Source: Planctomycetota bacterium
Lineage (GTDB): Bacteria; Planctomycetota; Planctomycetia; Pirellulales; Pirellulaceae
Assembly: GCA_026692845.1 (NCBI GenBank)
Contig: JAPLNM010000045.1
Coordinates: 1-64,000 of the forward strand
Direction: 5' to 3'
Length of the DNA stretch: 64,000 nucleotides
A model generated the notes under the pieces. The model made no database searches. It was given only the letters and a program-made list of their open reading frames with translations, and was not told the DNA's origin. Both the position numbers and the translations under genes were made by a program. Of this stretch, positions 7,039 through 15,659 are shown piece after piece. The first letter of the stretch is position 1. Every line of letters begins with the position of its first letter.

Positions 7039-9333
7039 TCACTGGCCGGGATTCGACTTATCGGCACTAGTCGCATCGGCACTGGGCACATCGGCCTGTG
7101 GGCCGGGTGAGACTTGGTTGGCCCAAACCGATTTCTGGTCGCGTCGAACGATGCGGAAGTATTTCGAGATGGCCTCGACGGCATAGTCGCGGCCGTTGGT
7201 AGCCCGCAGCAGTTCCCCAATCGATTCGACATGCTCTCCGAAGTTTGCGGTAGAGACTCTGGGAGTGGACTTCGGGCGACCAAAAATGGGGAATGCAGCA
7301 ATGATGGCCACCATGGCTAGCAGGGCCGCGTGGATGGTCATCACGTTGAAAGGCCAAACCGTCAGCATTTCAAAGCCTTGGTGGCTTTCCTGCGATGTTC
7401 CTTGGCGAATGGTCGGATCCTCATCGGTCGAGAGGAAACCGACTCGACCTGACGAAAAAGTGTCGATCAATCGATCGCTCAACCGACGATTCCCTTGGTC
7501 GAGCAACCCCAAGTTCGAAACGATCGAACTATTCGAGAGGATCAGTACCTTACTGGTCGAACTTCTGTAGCGAACTTCAGTGACCAAAGGCGCGCCGTCA
7601 TCGGCTGCCAGGAGTACTCGCACCTCGTCGAAGTCGCCCGGGGCGATCCCTTTGGCGATCGACAAAATTTCTTCGTCATCGGTATTCCATACTCTGTTAT
7701 AGGTCTTGAGTCCCTTGACGAGCGGTATCCTAAGAAAACCGTTGTATTTTCGCGGAGGCGGTGGCGTGGTGCCTTGAGGTAACCGAGCCGGTACGGCATT
7801 GCCCGGCGGCGCTGCCGGTGCTAGGGCCGTCGATTTCCAATCGAGTTCTTTGCGCAAGGCGTCGAGTTCGACGGCATCGAACGGATCGAGTGTGGATCGG
7901 ACTTGGATATTGCAGTTTTCAAGCAACGGATCGTCGGCCCATTCCCCTTGAAAACCTTGGACCTTGCGGAATGGGCCAGGAACTTGTCTCCAGGCAAACC
8001 AGGGGGTGATCAGCAGCTCGCGTTGGACATCTCGTAGTGTATCCAATTGGGTCGATGCGATGGCGCCTTGGATCAGTCCTCGCGCTCTCTGCGTCGCATT
8101 GATTCCGGAGTTAGGATTGCTGGCGATTCGGTCCCAGTACTCGGTGTGTGGGGAATAATCACGACCGACGTAGACTAGGGTTTTACCACCATTGCGAAGC
8201 CACCTATCGAAACAGTCCAAGGTTGCCTTGGTGTGGAATGGGAAGTAGTTCGGTGTCCAGACGATGGTTTGAAACTTTTTCTCCATCGAAGGACTCAGTG
8301 ACACGATCGTCTCGGTGGGTAGGTCATGGGCTTTGACCATCTCACGCAGGACGCTCAAGCCCCCTGGGCTCGCTTCGGCCGACTGCGATTCACTCGTTCC
8401 GTAGGCATCGGAAAGTTTGGATTTGCATCCACTGAGTCCAGGAATACCCAAGACCGCAACCAGGAGCAAAGGGGCTCCGATCAAGGATGGGTTCGGTGAA
8501 TGCGGTGCGCTTTGGATCGATGCCTCGAAGGTAGCTAGATCCATCCAAACCGAATCGAACTGTTCCTTGGTGATCGTTCGCCGACCGAAATAAGCTTCTT
8601 CAAACAGGGCGACGACTTGTCGCAAGCGGGATTGAAGCAGACGGTGTGGGTTGAGTTCACGAAGGTAGCGGTAGTTGGTTTTTCCTTTGGCAAGCGAAAT
8701 AAGTTGGGCTTGATCGAGTTCGACCAGAAGGTAGCTAAACAAGTAAACGATGGCGCGCGAATAATCCCCTTGATCCCGATACGCTGCGGCTTGGGCACGC
8801 AGTCCGACGAGCCCCTTCTGGAGTTCCACGGGTAGATCGGAGTACTTGGCTTGTTGTGCAAGAACATCCTCCGTGTCGCGAGGGTTTTTTCGGGATCGTT
8901 TTAAAAACATCGAAAACTCTTGGTTTTTCGTGAGCCAAACGCCTGACCAGAGGATGCCGATGGCCAAAGCTAGCCAGAGGGTGTAGTACAGCAGGTCGCC
9001 CAGTCCCTCCCAAATATCAGACCAGGGACCGGTGTTGCCCGTCCCCGTTGTGTTCGCTGTTGGTTGGGAACTGGTTGTGTTGTTGCCGAAAAGCCAGGAC
9101 CAAAAATCTTTGTTTGATTCCTCTTGGGTCCAGCCGCCGCGAGATACCAAGTTATCCCGACTCAAGGGCGCCGCTCCGAATTGCACATCCTGCTCTTGGG
9201 CATCGGCCCAAGTAGGGGTGGTGCCGCGTTGCAAGACATCTTGGTCGCTGAGGCGACCGACCTGCGAGAAAGCCAACGAGGCACTCGTGGCGAGCGAAAG
9301 AAAAGCTAACAAGTTTTTAGATCTATTCCACAC
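7039..9333 (-). CDS. DUF4129-DUF4350 fusion membrane protein
   Basis: The N-terminal half has a signal peptide (GTG start at 9333), a Ser/Thr/Asn linker, one membrane helix at about residues 100-130, and a DUF4129-like region (about 165-270) with the LVELDQA...YLREL stretch. A second hydrophobic segment at about 284-305 ends in LSGC, which looks like an internal lipoprotein signal. The remaining part contains the DUF4350 domain, with the segment around WLRNGGKTLVYVGRDY. A final membrane helix lies near residue 660, followed by a short cytoplasmic tail. It overlaps the upstream membrane-protein gene by 11 bp. Genes of this kind usually sit with MoxR AAA and DUF58 genes, but neither is here. 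Function is unknown; an envelope role is inferred from context. Confidence 0.75.
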   Translation of the reverse strand: MWNRSKNLLAFLSLATSASLAFSQVGRLSDQDVLQRGTTPTWADAQEQDVQFGAAPLSRDNLVSRGGWTQEESNKDFWSWLFGNNTTSSQPTANTTGTGNTGPWSDIWEGLGDLLYYTLWLALAIGILWSGVWLTKNQEFSMFLKRSRKNPRDTEDVLAQQAKYSDLPVELQKGLVGLRAQAAAYRDQGDYSRAIVYLFSYLLVELDQAQLISLAKGKTNYRYLRELNPHRLLQSRLRQVVALFEEAYFGRRTITKEQFDSVWMDLATFEASIQSAPHSPNPSLIGAPLLLVAVLGIPGLSGCKSKLSDAYGTSESQSAEASPGGLSVLREMVKAHDLPTETIVSLSPSMEKKFQTIVWTPNYFPFHTKATLDCFDRWLRNGGKTLVYVGRDYSPHTEYWDRIASNPNSGINATQRARGLIQGAIASTQLDTLRDVQRELLITPWFAWRQVPGPFRKVQGFQGEWADDPLLENCNIQVRSTLDPFDAVELDALRKELDWKSTALAPAAPPGNAVPARLPQGTTPPPPRKYNGFLRIPLVKGLKTYNRVWNTDDEEILSIAKGIAPGDFDEVRVLLAADDGAPLVTEVRYRSSTSKVLILSNSSIVSNLGLLDQGNRRLSDRLIDTFSSGRVGFLSTDEDPTIRQGTSQESHQGFEMLTVWPFNVMTIHAALLAMVAIIAAFPIFGRPKSTPRVSTANFGEHVESIGELLRATNGRDYAVEAISKYFRIVRRDQKSVWANQVSPGPQADVPSADATSADKSNPGQ

Positions 9334-10258
9334 GGTTCCTTGCCTCCGTTTCTTGAAATCGGATTGCCTCGGCCTTGAGCTTCAATTCCAATTCCCAGCC
9401 TTCGCCTCGAATGCGTGTGTTCATGTAGACAAGGAACCGAAGAATCGTTCCCCAAAAGGCGATGAACCATAGTGCCAGAGGATAGAAAAACAAGTCCATC
9501 CACCAGCCCCACTCCCAGGCTCCAACGAGCGAGCCGACGAGAAAAATAAACGTGAGATTCAGGACCATTAGGAACATGGCCGCGACGATGCCCGAAAAAA
9601 AAGTAGCCTGAAACAACTCGCCACCTGCCTGATGCAAGCGTTTCGATCGCTGCCCGAATCGCATTTGGTTTCCCCTTTCCTTGCGCTTGAAAACAAACAT
9701 TGGGCATTTTTCAAGGAGTAGAATTTCGGGCGCGAAAGGGCGAACGCTGCGAATCGCGGCGATGATCAAAACAATCATAGAGATCCAGAAGCTCCCGACC
9801 GCGTCGGCAAAATCACGGTTGAGAATTAGATTTTCGACCGCTGCGACAAGTGCGGTCAGGGGGATCGCGCCGCGAAGGATCGCCAGAACTCCAACCACCG
9901 AAAACCATTGCTTACCGATGGCCTTAAGGGTCTGTTGCTTGGAACTTTGGATCCCAAACATGATGTTCCCTAGCTTCACCGTCACACCGGCCATTGCCAA
10001 GGGGGCTTGTGCGTAGACCAACGCTGCCATCCACAGAAGGAAACGAAAGCGCAGCCAGCGGTCCTGATCCAACAAGTAGCCCTTCATGACCACCGAGGAG
10101 GATAGCAGCAGCCCGTTGAGAATCGCGAAGGGTACAGCGCCCAGCAACGCTGCGAGCAAGAGTTGTGGACCGTAGCGACGCAGCACCGCTAAGCTTAGGT
10201 CCAAAAGCTCGTCGAGGTTCCTTTGAGTGATGGCAATCGCCGTTTTGTCCAAATGCAT
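9323..10258 (-). CDS. Hypothetical multi-pass membrane protein
   Basis: This is a 311-residue protein with several strongly hydrophobic segments (about residues 30-60, 80-110, 125-150, 160-180 and 220-280) and a charged, helical C-terminus. I do not recognise a named family, though it resembles the DUF4013-like or generic membrane proteins found between SpoIIM/RDD genes and DUF4129 genes. It starts with ATG at 10258, 4 bp after the SpoIIM stop, and its stop overlaps the GTG start of the next gene, so the four genes are likely translated as a coupled unit. Function unknown; probably part of the same membrane complex as its neighbours. Confidence 0.7.
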   Translation of the reverse strand: MHLDKTAIAITQRNLDELLDLSLAVLRRYGPQLLLAALLGAVPFAILNGLLLSSSVVMKGYLLDQDRWLRFRFLLWMAALVYAQAPLAMAGVTVKLGNIMFGIQSSKQQTLKAIGKQWFSVVGVLAILRGAIPLTALVAAVENLILNRDFADAVGSFWISMIVLIIAAIRSVRPFAPEILLLEKCPMFVFKRKERGNQMRFGQRSKRLHQAGGELFQATFFSGIVAAMFLMVLNLTFIFLVGSLVGAWEWGWWMDLFFYPLALWFIAFWGTILRFLVYMNTRIRGEGWELELKLKAEAIRFQETEARNRVE

Positions 10259-10262
10259 CGCG

Positions 10263-11252
10263 TTACCTTCCGATCCTTGGATGCTCGTTGGGCTGCATAG
10301 TATCCGGAGGATAGCCCAGGACGCAAAAGTAGAACATCAGAAGCGACGCGCTGCCGACAGAACAGAGGATTTTCAGGTAGTAGGGTAATGGGGAGGGCGA
10401 TATGAAGCCTTCGGTAAAGGCAGCGAGGATAAAAAGCATCACGGCCACGATGAGCAGTGGTAGCGCTTTCTCTGCGTTTTTCTTGAACGAATCCAAACGT
10501 GTCAATCCGTCGGTTGCAATCCAACCGAGGCCTAGCCGCAGGCCGGCAGCCGCCGATAACGCGATCGCGGTCAATTCAAAAACCCCATGTGCGGTCACAA
10601 ACTGAAAAAAATTGTCCCCTTGGCTGACCCCTGGCCTTGCCATGTAACCAAAGATCGCGCCGAGTGAAAGGGCGTTGTAAGCAAGTTTCAGGATCGTCGG
10701 TAGAATCAATGGTCCGAGCGCAAAACACTGCAGTCCGATGCTCGTGTTGTGCTGGATGTAGTAGGCTGCCGAACTCGTATACGATTGGTAGTTCCCTGCT
10801 AACGGCTGGGAGTACATTCTCTCGATCGATTCGATTTGCTCTGTGCCCACGATGGTTTCGGCGAAGTTCGGAAAGAGGCCCTCGGCCCAACCCAAGAACG
10901 CGGCGATGCTGAACATTCCAAAGAAGACGCAAAACGCGATCCGTACACAGATGTCGCTAAAGACAGCTTGGGGTGCGGTTTTCAAAATGAATTGGTACCA
11001 GCGCGACACCGGAAAGCTGTTCGAGCTATAGAGTCGGCTGTGGGACCTAGCCACGAGCCGCTGGAGATATTCGATCGTCGCAGGAGGCAATCTGAGTTGA
11101 TCGGCCATCGCTAGATCCGAACATGCGTCACGGTACAAAGCGCTAAAACGCAACGCTTGCTGCGGGGTCCAACGCGAAATCGGTACATCGCATAGCTCGT
11201 CCAAGGAAATCCAAGCCTTGCGGCGCTGTTCGACAAGTTCGGCTGTTCTCAT
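10263..11252 (-). CDS. SpoIIM-family (stage II sporulation protein M) membrane protein
   Basis: This has the pattern of the SpoIIM/DUF95 integral membrane family: a charged N-terminal segment of about 100 residues, then five to six membrane helices, including the stretch with TAHGVFELTAIALSAAAGLRLG that marks the family. Outside spore formers these proteins accompany RDD, DUF4129 and MoxR genes, and their role is not established. The ATG at 11252 shares its first base with the TGA of the RDD gene (TGATG), a classic coupling arrangement, so I prefer it to a TTG one codon upstream. Length is 329 residues. Confidence 0.82.
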   Translation of the reverse strand: MRTAELVEQRRKAWISLDELCDVPISRWTPQQALRFSALYRDACSDLAMADQLRLPPATIEYLQRLVARSHSRLYSSNSFPVSRWYQFILKTAPQAVFSDICVRIAFCVFFGMFSIAAFLGWAEGLFPNFAETIVGTEQIESIERMYSQPLAGNYQSYTSSAAYYIQHNTSIGLQCFALGPLILPTILKLAYNALSLGAIFGYMARPGVSQGDNFFQFVTAHGVFELTAIALSAAAGLRLGLGWIATDGLTRLDSFKKNAEKALPLLIVAVMLFILAAFTEGFISPSPLPYYLKILCSVGSASLLMFYFCVLGYPPDTMQPNEHPRIGR

Positions 11253-12160
11253 CAATTCCCCCTCGGCGCACTCGCAAGGGTACTACCGAATTCTTTACCC
11301 GTCGGCTTATCGCTACCGATCGGCTTATCGCTAATTGCGTTCCCTTTCCACTGCGCATCGTACTCGCGTTTGTACAACGCACAGAGCAATAAGTCAGGGT
11401 CGGTCGTGGCAGCAACCCCGACCTTGTCGATGATCTCCTTGGTCAGGATCGCGGCGAGTTCTCGCCTGCGTTGCGGGAGCACCCGGCTACGCCGCTCGAC
11501 GTACATCGCCACGGTTCGAAGCATTGTGCGTGACATTCGAAAGTTCGGTGCGATCGCAGGGACCAACGCATTGATCGCCGGTTCATTGAGTTTCAATTTC
11601 GGAGGGACCCACTTGCGCTCGTCGATGACCACCATGGTCCCGGCCGCAAGATCCCCGAGCCGCTGGAGGCGTCGAGTCAAGAACATGCATAAAATCGCTA
11701 CGCCTCCGGTTGGCATCCAATACACCGGCGGGGCCTCGGCAATCAACATCTGCAACGAAGCAAACGGTGCAAAGTCACCCAAACGAAGAAAATTGCGAAT
11801 CGTCGCCTGGTAGGCACTGATCGGACGCCCGTCGGTCGATAGGACCCGCAGCCCACTGATCCGCTTGCCCGGTGTCTGTCCGTTCCATAGGGTTTCGAAA
11901 AATAAGCCGTAAAACCAATCGAAAAAGAAGTAGCTTAGCGCTAAGAGAATCCCGCCGAAGACATCAAGGCCCGGCAGCAAACGCGTGATTCCTGAGCAAA
12001 AGAAAAAGATGATCAACGCCACCAGAACAGCGGCACGGACCATCAGGTCGAGCAAAAACGCGGGAAGTCGCCGAAAAGGACCTGCAAGCCGGTACTCGAA
12101 CTGAATGTTCTCCGGCGTGATGACAATGGCGTTTAAATCCAGTGCGGCGTCAGCACTCAT
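11252..12160 (-). CDS. RDD-family membrane protein
   Basis: RDD-domain protein with the family's first-helix motif (FRRLPAFLLDLMVRAAV, carrying R and D) and the loop LWNGQTPGKRISGLRVL, which is very typical. Three to four membrane helices occupy residues 30-160. The C-terminal half is soluble and contains RR-rich helices, ending in a repeat-bearing tail (SDKPIG-SDKPTG) encoded by a near-duplicate at 11303-11333. It is the first gene of the four-gene minus-strand operon. The ATG at 12160 is preceded by a 17-bp duplication. RDD proteins are of uncertain function; some have been linked to ion transport. Confidence 0.82.
   Translation of the reverse strand: MSADAALDLNAIVITPENIQFEYRLAGPFRRLPAFLLDLMVRAAVLVALIIFFFCSGITRLLPGLDVFGGILLALSYFFFDWFYGLFFETLWNGQTPGKRISGLRVLSTDGRPISAYQATIRNFLRLGDFAPFASLQMLIAEAPPVYWMPTGGVAILCMFLTRRLQRLGDLAAGTMVVIDERKWVPPKLKLNEPAINALVPAIAPNFRMSRTMLRTVAMYVERRSRVLPQRRRELAAILTKEIIDKVGVAATTDPDLLLCALYKREYDAQWKGNAISDKPIGSDKPTGKEFGSTLASAPRGN
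11303..11333. repeat. 13-bp direct repeat inside the RDD gene
   Basis: CGGCTTATCGCTA occurs at 11303-11315 and 11321-11333 (period 18). It encodes the repeated SDKPIG/SDKPTG tail close to the C-terminus of the RDD protein. Confidence 0.75.
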
Positions 12161-12166
12161 CTCTTT

Positions 12167-12200
12167 GCTTTCAGTAGCGGGGCGCTTTCAGTATCAGGGC
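12167..12200. repeat. 17-bp tandem duplication upstream of the RDD start
   Basis: Two adjacent 17-bp copies (12167-12183 and 12184-12200) differ at two positions. They sit 6 bp upstream of the RDD start codon, where the leader or ribosome binding region would be. Confidence 0.7.
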
Positions 12201-12406
12201 GTGCCGAACCGATTTCAATCATACCATACCAAAAGTCACATGACCTTCGCGCGGTTTGGCCCCTAGGAGCGTTTTTCCTACCGATTGACCTATTTTTTTG
12301 CTGCCATCCTGGAATTTCAGTTGGGCAGGTTTTTTGATAGACTAAGCAACCCGAACCAAGTCGTTCCACTTTGTTTGTTCTTCCCTCCAAGCCCCCTGGT
12401 GTTTCG

Positions 12407-13435
12407 ATGAATCCCCACCCCCAAGACAGTGTCAAGCGTCGCGAATTCCTTTCGACCGCCAGTCTGATCGCCGCGTCTGGCCTTTCGGCAAGCGGTTTAT
12501 TCTCCGGTTCGAATGCCTATGGAACCTCTGCGGTTGGGCCTGCTGCGACACCCGAAACACTCGTCAAAACGCTTTTTGATTCCTTGTCCGACAGCCAACG
12601 CCAAAGCGTCTGTTTCGATTGGGACTACATCTCCAAGGACCGAGGACTGCTCCGCACGCGGGTAGCGAACAATTGGAATATCACCAAGCCTACGATTTTA
12701 AGCGACTTCTACACGAAAGACCAAAAGGACTTGGTCCAAGCGATTTTTGAGGGGATCATCGATCCGAGTTGGCACGATCGCTTTTACCGCCAATTCAAGG
12801 ACGACATGGGGGGGTGGGGCAAAGGTCAAAGCCTTGCAATCTTCGGAACCCCAGGCTCCGAACGCTTTGAATTCGTACTGACGGGTCGTCACTCGACTCT
12901 GCGATGCGATGGCAATACCCAGAAGCATGTGGCCTTCGGTGGACCGATTTTCTATGGACATGCGGCCAACTCCGATGACGAAGGAACGGATCATCCGGGA
13001 AATGTATTTTGGGAGCAAGCGCTTGCGGCCAATGGGGTTTACCAAATGCTCGATGGCAAACAGCGCAAGATGGCCGAAGTGCCAGAGTCCCCGAGCGAAA
13101 GCGCGGTGGCCTTTCGCGCCTCGGGCGTCATTCCAGGCATCCCCGTGAGCGAACTCGCACGCGATCAGCGCGAAGGGCTCGACAAGGTCTTGGCCAAGCT
13201 GATTGAACCGTTCCGAACCATCGATCGCCAAGAAGCGCTCGCGTGTTTGAAAGCCCAAGGTGGCTTGGAGAAACTCTATCTTGCGTTCTACACTGACGAA
13301 GACTCCGGCGGAGACAAAGTCTGGGACAACTGGCGACTCGAAGGCCCAAGCTTTGTGTGGCATTTCCGAGGCTATCCCCACGTCCACGTCTGGGTCAACA
13401 TCGCCGACGATCCCAACGTGGCTTTGAACGCCTAA
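12407..13435 (+). CDS. DUF3500 protein with Tat signal
   Basis: DUF3500 family protein of 342 residues, exported by the Tat route judging from KRREFLSTASLIAASGLSASG at the N-terminus. The conserved block with FDWDY...RGLLRTRVANNW, the GPIFYGH stretch and the C-terminal HVHVWVNI are typical of the family. The biochemical role of DUF3500 is not established. The ATG at 12407 was chosen over an upstream TTG (12371) because it puts the twin-arginine motif at a normal distance. A dehydrogenase gene follows after 77 bp on the same strand. Confidence 0.85.
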   Translation: MNPHPQDSVKRREFLSTASLIAASGLSASGLFSGSNAYGTSAVGPAATPETLVKTLFDSLSDSQRQSVCFDWDYISKDRGLLRTRVANNWNITKPTILSDFYTKDQKDLVQAIFEGIIDPSWHDRFYRQFKDDMGGWGKGQSLAIFGTPGSERFEFVLTGRHSTLRCDGNTQKHVAFGGPIFYGHAANSDDEGTDHPGNVFWEQALAANGVYQMLDGKQRKMAEVPESPSESAVAFRASGVIPGIPVSELARDQREGLDKVLAKLIEPFRTIDRQEALACLKAQGGLEKLYLAFYTDEDSGGDKVWDNWRLEGPSFVWHFRGYPHVHVWVNIADDPNVALNA

Positions 13436-13512
13436 ACCCGTCCCGGTTTGTTTCCCATGATCCTTTCTTCCTTTCGATCCACGTTCTTTACTCGTTTCCC
13501 TCTGTAACTTCG

Positions 13513-14559
13513 ATGAACAAGCAACCTGCTGTAGTTAACTATGCCCAAGAACCCATGTCGGTCGAACTCAGGGAAATCGATGTTCCTGAGATCGGTCCGA
13601 ACGACACGCTGATGCAAGTCGCTGCCGTGGGGGTCTGTGGGAGCGACCTGCACCAGTGGGCAGGACTCCACAGTTGGCCCGTGAACTATCCCGTCACCTT
13701 GGGCCATGAATTCGCAGGCCGAATTGTCAAGACCGGCGCGGCCGTCACGGCGTTTCGCGAAGGGGACCGCGTCTGCTCGGAAACCGCCGCGATCATCGAT
13801 CCGAATTCCCCGATGACACGCGTCGGGAAATACAATCTCGACCCAAGTCGCAAGGGGTTTGGGTACGGAACGCACGGAGCCATGACCCGCTACGTCAAAG
13901 TCCCCGAACGCTGTTTGCATAAAGTTCCCGACAATCTGCCTTTACGCTACGCTGCCTTGACCGAGCCTTGCTGCGTCGCTTACAGCGCCGTCGTCGCTAA
14001 CGTAAATATCCTACCGGGCGATCGCATCGCCGTGCTCGGCCCCGGTCCAATCGGACTGCTTTGCGGGGCGATGGCAAGGTTGCGCGGAGCCGAGGTCGCT
14101 GTCGTCGGGCTGCCACAAGACCAATCGCGGCTTGCGATCGCCAAAGAGTTTGGATGCATCCCGTTGCTCAACGATCAGTTGAAGCACTGGGCCACCGAAC
14201 GCGATGGACTCGGCTGCGAAGGGGTCGTCGATGCGGCCGGCGTCTCAGCAACCCTCAAAACAGCGATCGACGTCGTCCGACCTGCGGGCTGGATCAGCAA
14301 AGTAGGCTGGGGCCGAGATCCTCTCGGATTCTCGATCGACCCTCTGGTCCAAAAAAACATCACACTTCAAGGTAGTTTCTCCCATACCTGGGCCATCTGG
14401 GAACGGGTCTTGCTGCTCTTGGCAAACGGCTCGCTCGACGTTTCGAAAATCGTCGGCGGCTCCTGGAGCTTGGAACACTGGCACGAAGCATTCGAAACGA
14501 TGCATTCAGGAAAAATCGCCAAAGCGGTACTCGAAGTCCAACCCGACTTGGCGGCTTAG
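13513..14559 (+). CDS. Zinc-dependent alcohol/sorbitol dehydrogenase-like protein
   Basis: Medium-chain dehydrogenase/reductase of 348 residues. The catalytic zinc site is seen in VGVCGSDLH and TLGHEFAGR, and the NAD(P)-binding Rossmann motif in VLGPGPIGLLCG. The four-cysteine lobe that binds structural zinc in many relatives is missing; instead there is a GKYNLDPSRKGFGYG segment, as in animal-type sorbitol dehydrogenases. It would oxidise a polyol or sugar alcohol with NAD(P). The ATG at 13513 is the natural start; the open frame extends further upstream without homology. The TAG stop lies inside a 9-bp tandem duplication that adds an in-frame TAA. Confidence 0.85.
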   Translation: MNKQPAVVNYAQEPMSVELREIDVPEIGPNDTLMQVAAVGVCGSDLHQWAGLHSWPVNYPVTLGHEFAGRIVKTGAAVTAFREGDRVCSETAAIIDPNSPMTRVGKYNLDPSRKGFGYGTHGAMTRYVKVPERCLHKVPDNLPLRYAALTEPCCVAYSAVVANVNILPGDRIAVLGPGPIGLLCGAMARLRGAEVAVVGLPQDQSRLAIAKEFGCIPLLNDQLKHWATERDGLGCEGVVDAAGVSATLKTAIDVVRPAGWISKVGWGRDPLGFSIDPLVQKNITLQGSFSHTWAIWERVLLLLANGSLDVSKIVGGSWSLEHWHEAFETMHSGKIAKAVLEVQPDLAA

Positions 14560-14567
14560 GCGGCTTA
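14550..14567. repeat. 9-bp tandem duplication over a stop codon
   Basis: GGCGGCTTA is perfectly duplicated (14550-14558 and 14559-14567). The gene's TAG (14557-14559) is at the junction, and an in-frame second stop (TAA, 14566-14568) follows. Confidence 0.85.
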
Positions 14568-14688
14568 ACTCGGATCCCGGATCGAGACGCTCCTCTGGGT
14601 ATCCTCTTGAATCGCTTCTCCTGGAATCATCCCCTTGATTATCCCCGTTATCCAAAGTACCGACCTGAACCCACGTGAAAGTTCCAGA

Positions 14689-15579
14689 ATGAGCAAAAGC
14701 AGGATCTTGATCCAACTCGATACCGATTCCCAAGCGAGTGTATTCGATGCTGTTGTCGCTATCGATGCTGGGGCCGAGCGACTTGTACAATACGCTAATG
14801 TCAAGCCGGAACAGGTTCGGGACATGGTCCACGGTGCGATGTACACGCGCGGACCTGCGGACCTGAAAAACACGGCGATTTTCGTCGGCGGCAGCAACGT
14901 CGTGCATGGCGAACAGATCTTTCGAAACGCCATCGATACGATGTTCGAGCCGTTCAAGGTCTCGGTGATGATCGATTGCAATGGTTCCAATAGCACGGCC
15001 GCTGCGGCGGTCATCAGCGCCTCAAGGCACCTGCCGCTCGAGGGAAGCACGGCGTTGGTTCTAGCCGCTACTGGGCCGGTCGGACAGCGGGTCGCCAAAA
15101 TCCTAGCGAATGAAAAATGCACGGTGTATCTCTCCTCGCGATCGCTCGAGCGATCTCAGGAATGCGTCGATCAACTCCTGGCCCAAGGCATCCCGCAGAG
15201 TCGATTGATCGCTATCTCTAGCGGAGATCCAACCTGGACCGATAAAGCGATTCGCGAGTCGCATATGGTCTTTTCCTGCGGTGCAGCCGGGGTGCGCCTG
15301 ATGACCGCCGAGCAGCTTAAGCAAGCTGGCCAACTAAAGGTAGCCATCGATCTAAATGCTGTTCCACCCCTGGGCATCGATGGAATCGAATTGACCAATA
15401 AGGGATCCTCACGGGCTGGACGCATCGAATACGGGGCGCTAGGTGTCGGTGGACTAAAGATGAAGATCCACAAGGCCTCGGTGGCGAGCTTGTTCGAATC
15501 CAACGCAAAGACCATCGATTGCCAGGAGATGATGTCCATCGGACGCGATATCTTGGCCCTAGAAAAACCACTGAGCTAA
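14689..15579 (+). CDS. mtdB: MtdB-like NAD(P)-dependent methylene-tetrahydromethanopterin dehydrogenase
   Basis: This enzyme oxidises methylene-tetrahydromethanopterin in the archaeal-type one-carbon pathway that some planctomycetes and methylotrophs use for formaldehyde oxidation. The N-terminus (SRILIQLDTDSQASVFDAVVA, with the VQYANV stretch) and the Rossmann motif in ALVLAATGPVGQRVAKIL match the MtdA/MtdB family. So does the CNGSNSTAAAAV segment. Length is 296 residues, which is normal. The ATG at 14689 was preferred over a TTG 18 codons upstream. Other pathway genes (fae, mch, fhc) are not in the window. I cannot tell MtdA-type from MtdB-type cofactor use with certainty. Confidence 0.82.
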   Translation: MSKSRILIQLDTDSQASVFDAVVAIDAGAERLVQYANVKPEQVRDMVHGAMYTRGPADLKNTAIFVGGSNVVHGEQIFRNAIDTMFEPFKVSVMIDCNGSNSTAAAAVISASRHLPLEGSTALVLAATGPVGQRVAKILANEKCTVYLSSRSLERSQECVDQLLAQGIPQSRLIAISSGDPTWTDKAIRESHMVFSCGAAGVRLMTAEQLKQAGQLKVAIDLNAVPPLGIDGIELTNKGSSRAGRIEYGALGVGGLKMKIHKASVASLFESNAKTIDCQEMMSIGRDILALEKPLS

Positions 15580-15597
15580 CTGAGCCAATTGAGCTAA
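15571..15597. repeat. 9-bp triplicate over the mtdB stop codon
   Basis: CTGAGCTAA, CTGAGCCAA and TTGAGCTAA run head to tail (15571-15597). The first holds the TAA stop of mtdB and the third gives a second in-frame TAA. Confidence 0.8.
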
Positions 15598-15659
15598 CTC
15601 AGGGGATTTGACTAATCCACCCGTCGAACTCCCATCGGCTTCCAAGGAACCCTTATCCA

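Noticed and set aside
12698-13387. 229-residue minus-strand open frame
   Set aside because: Antisense to the DUF3500 gene; no recognisable pattern.
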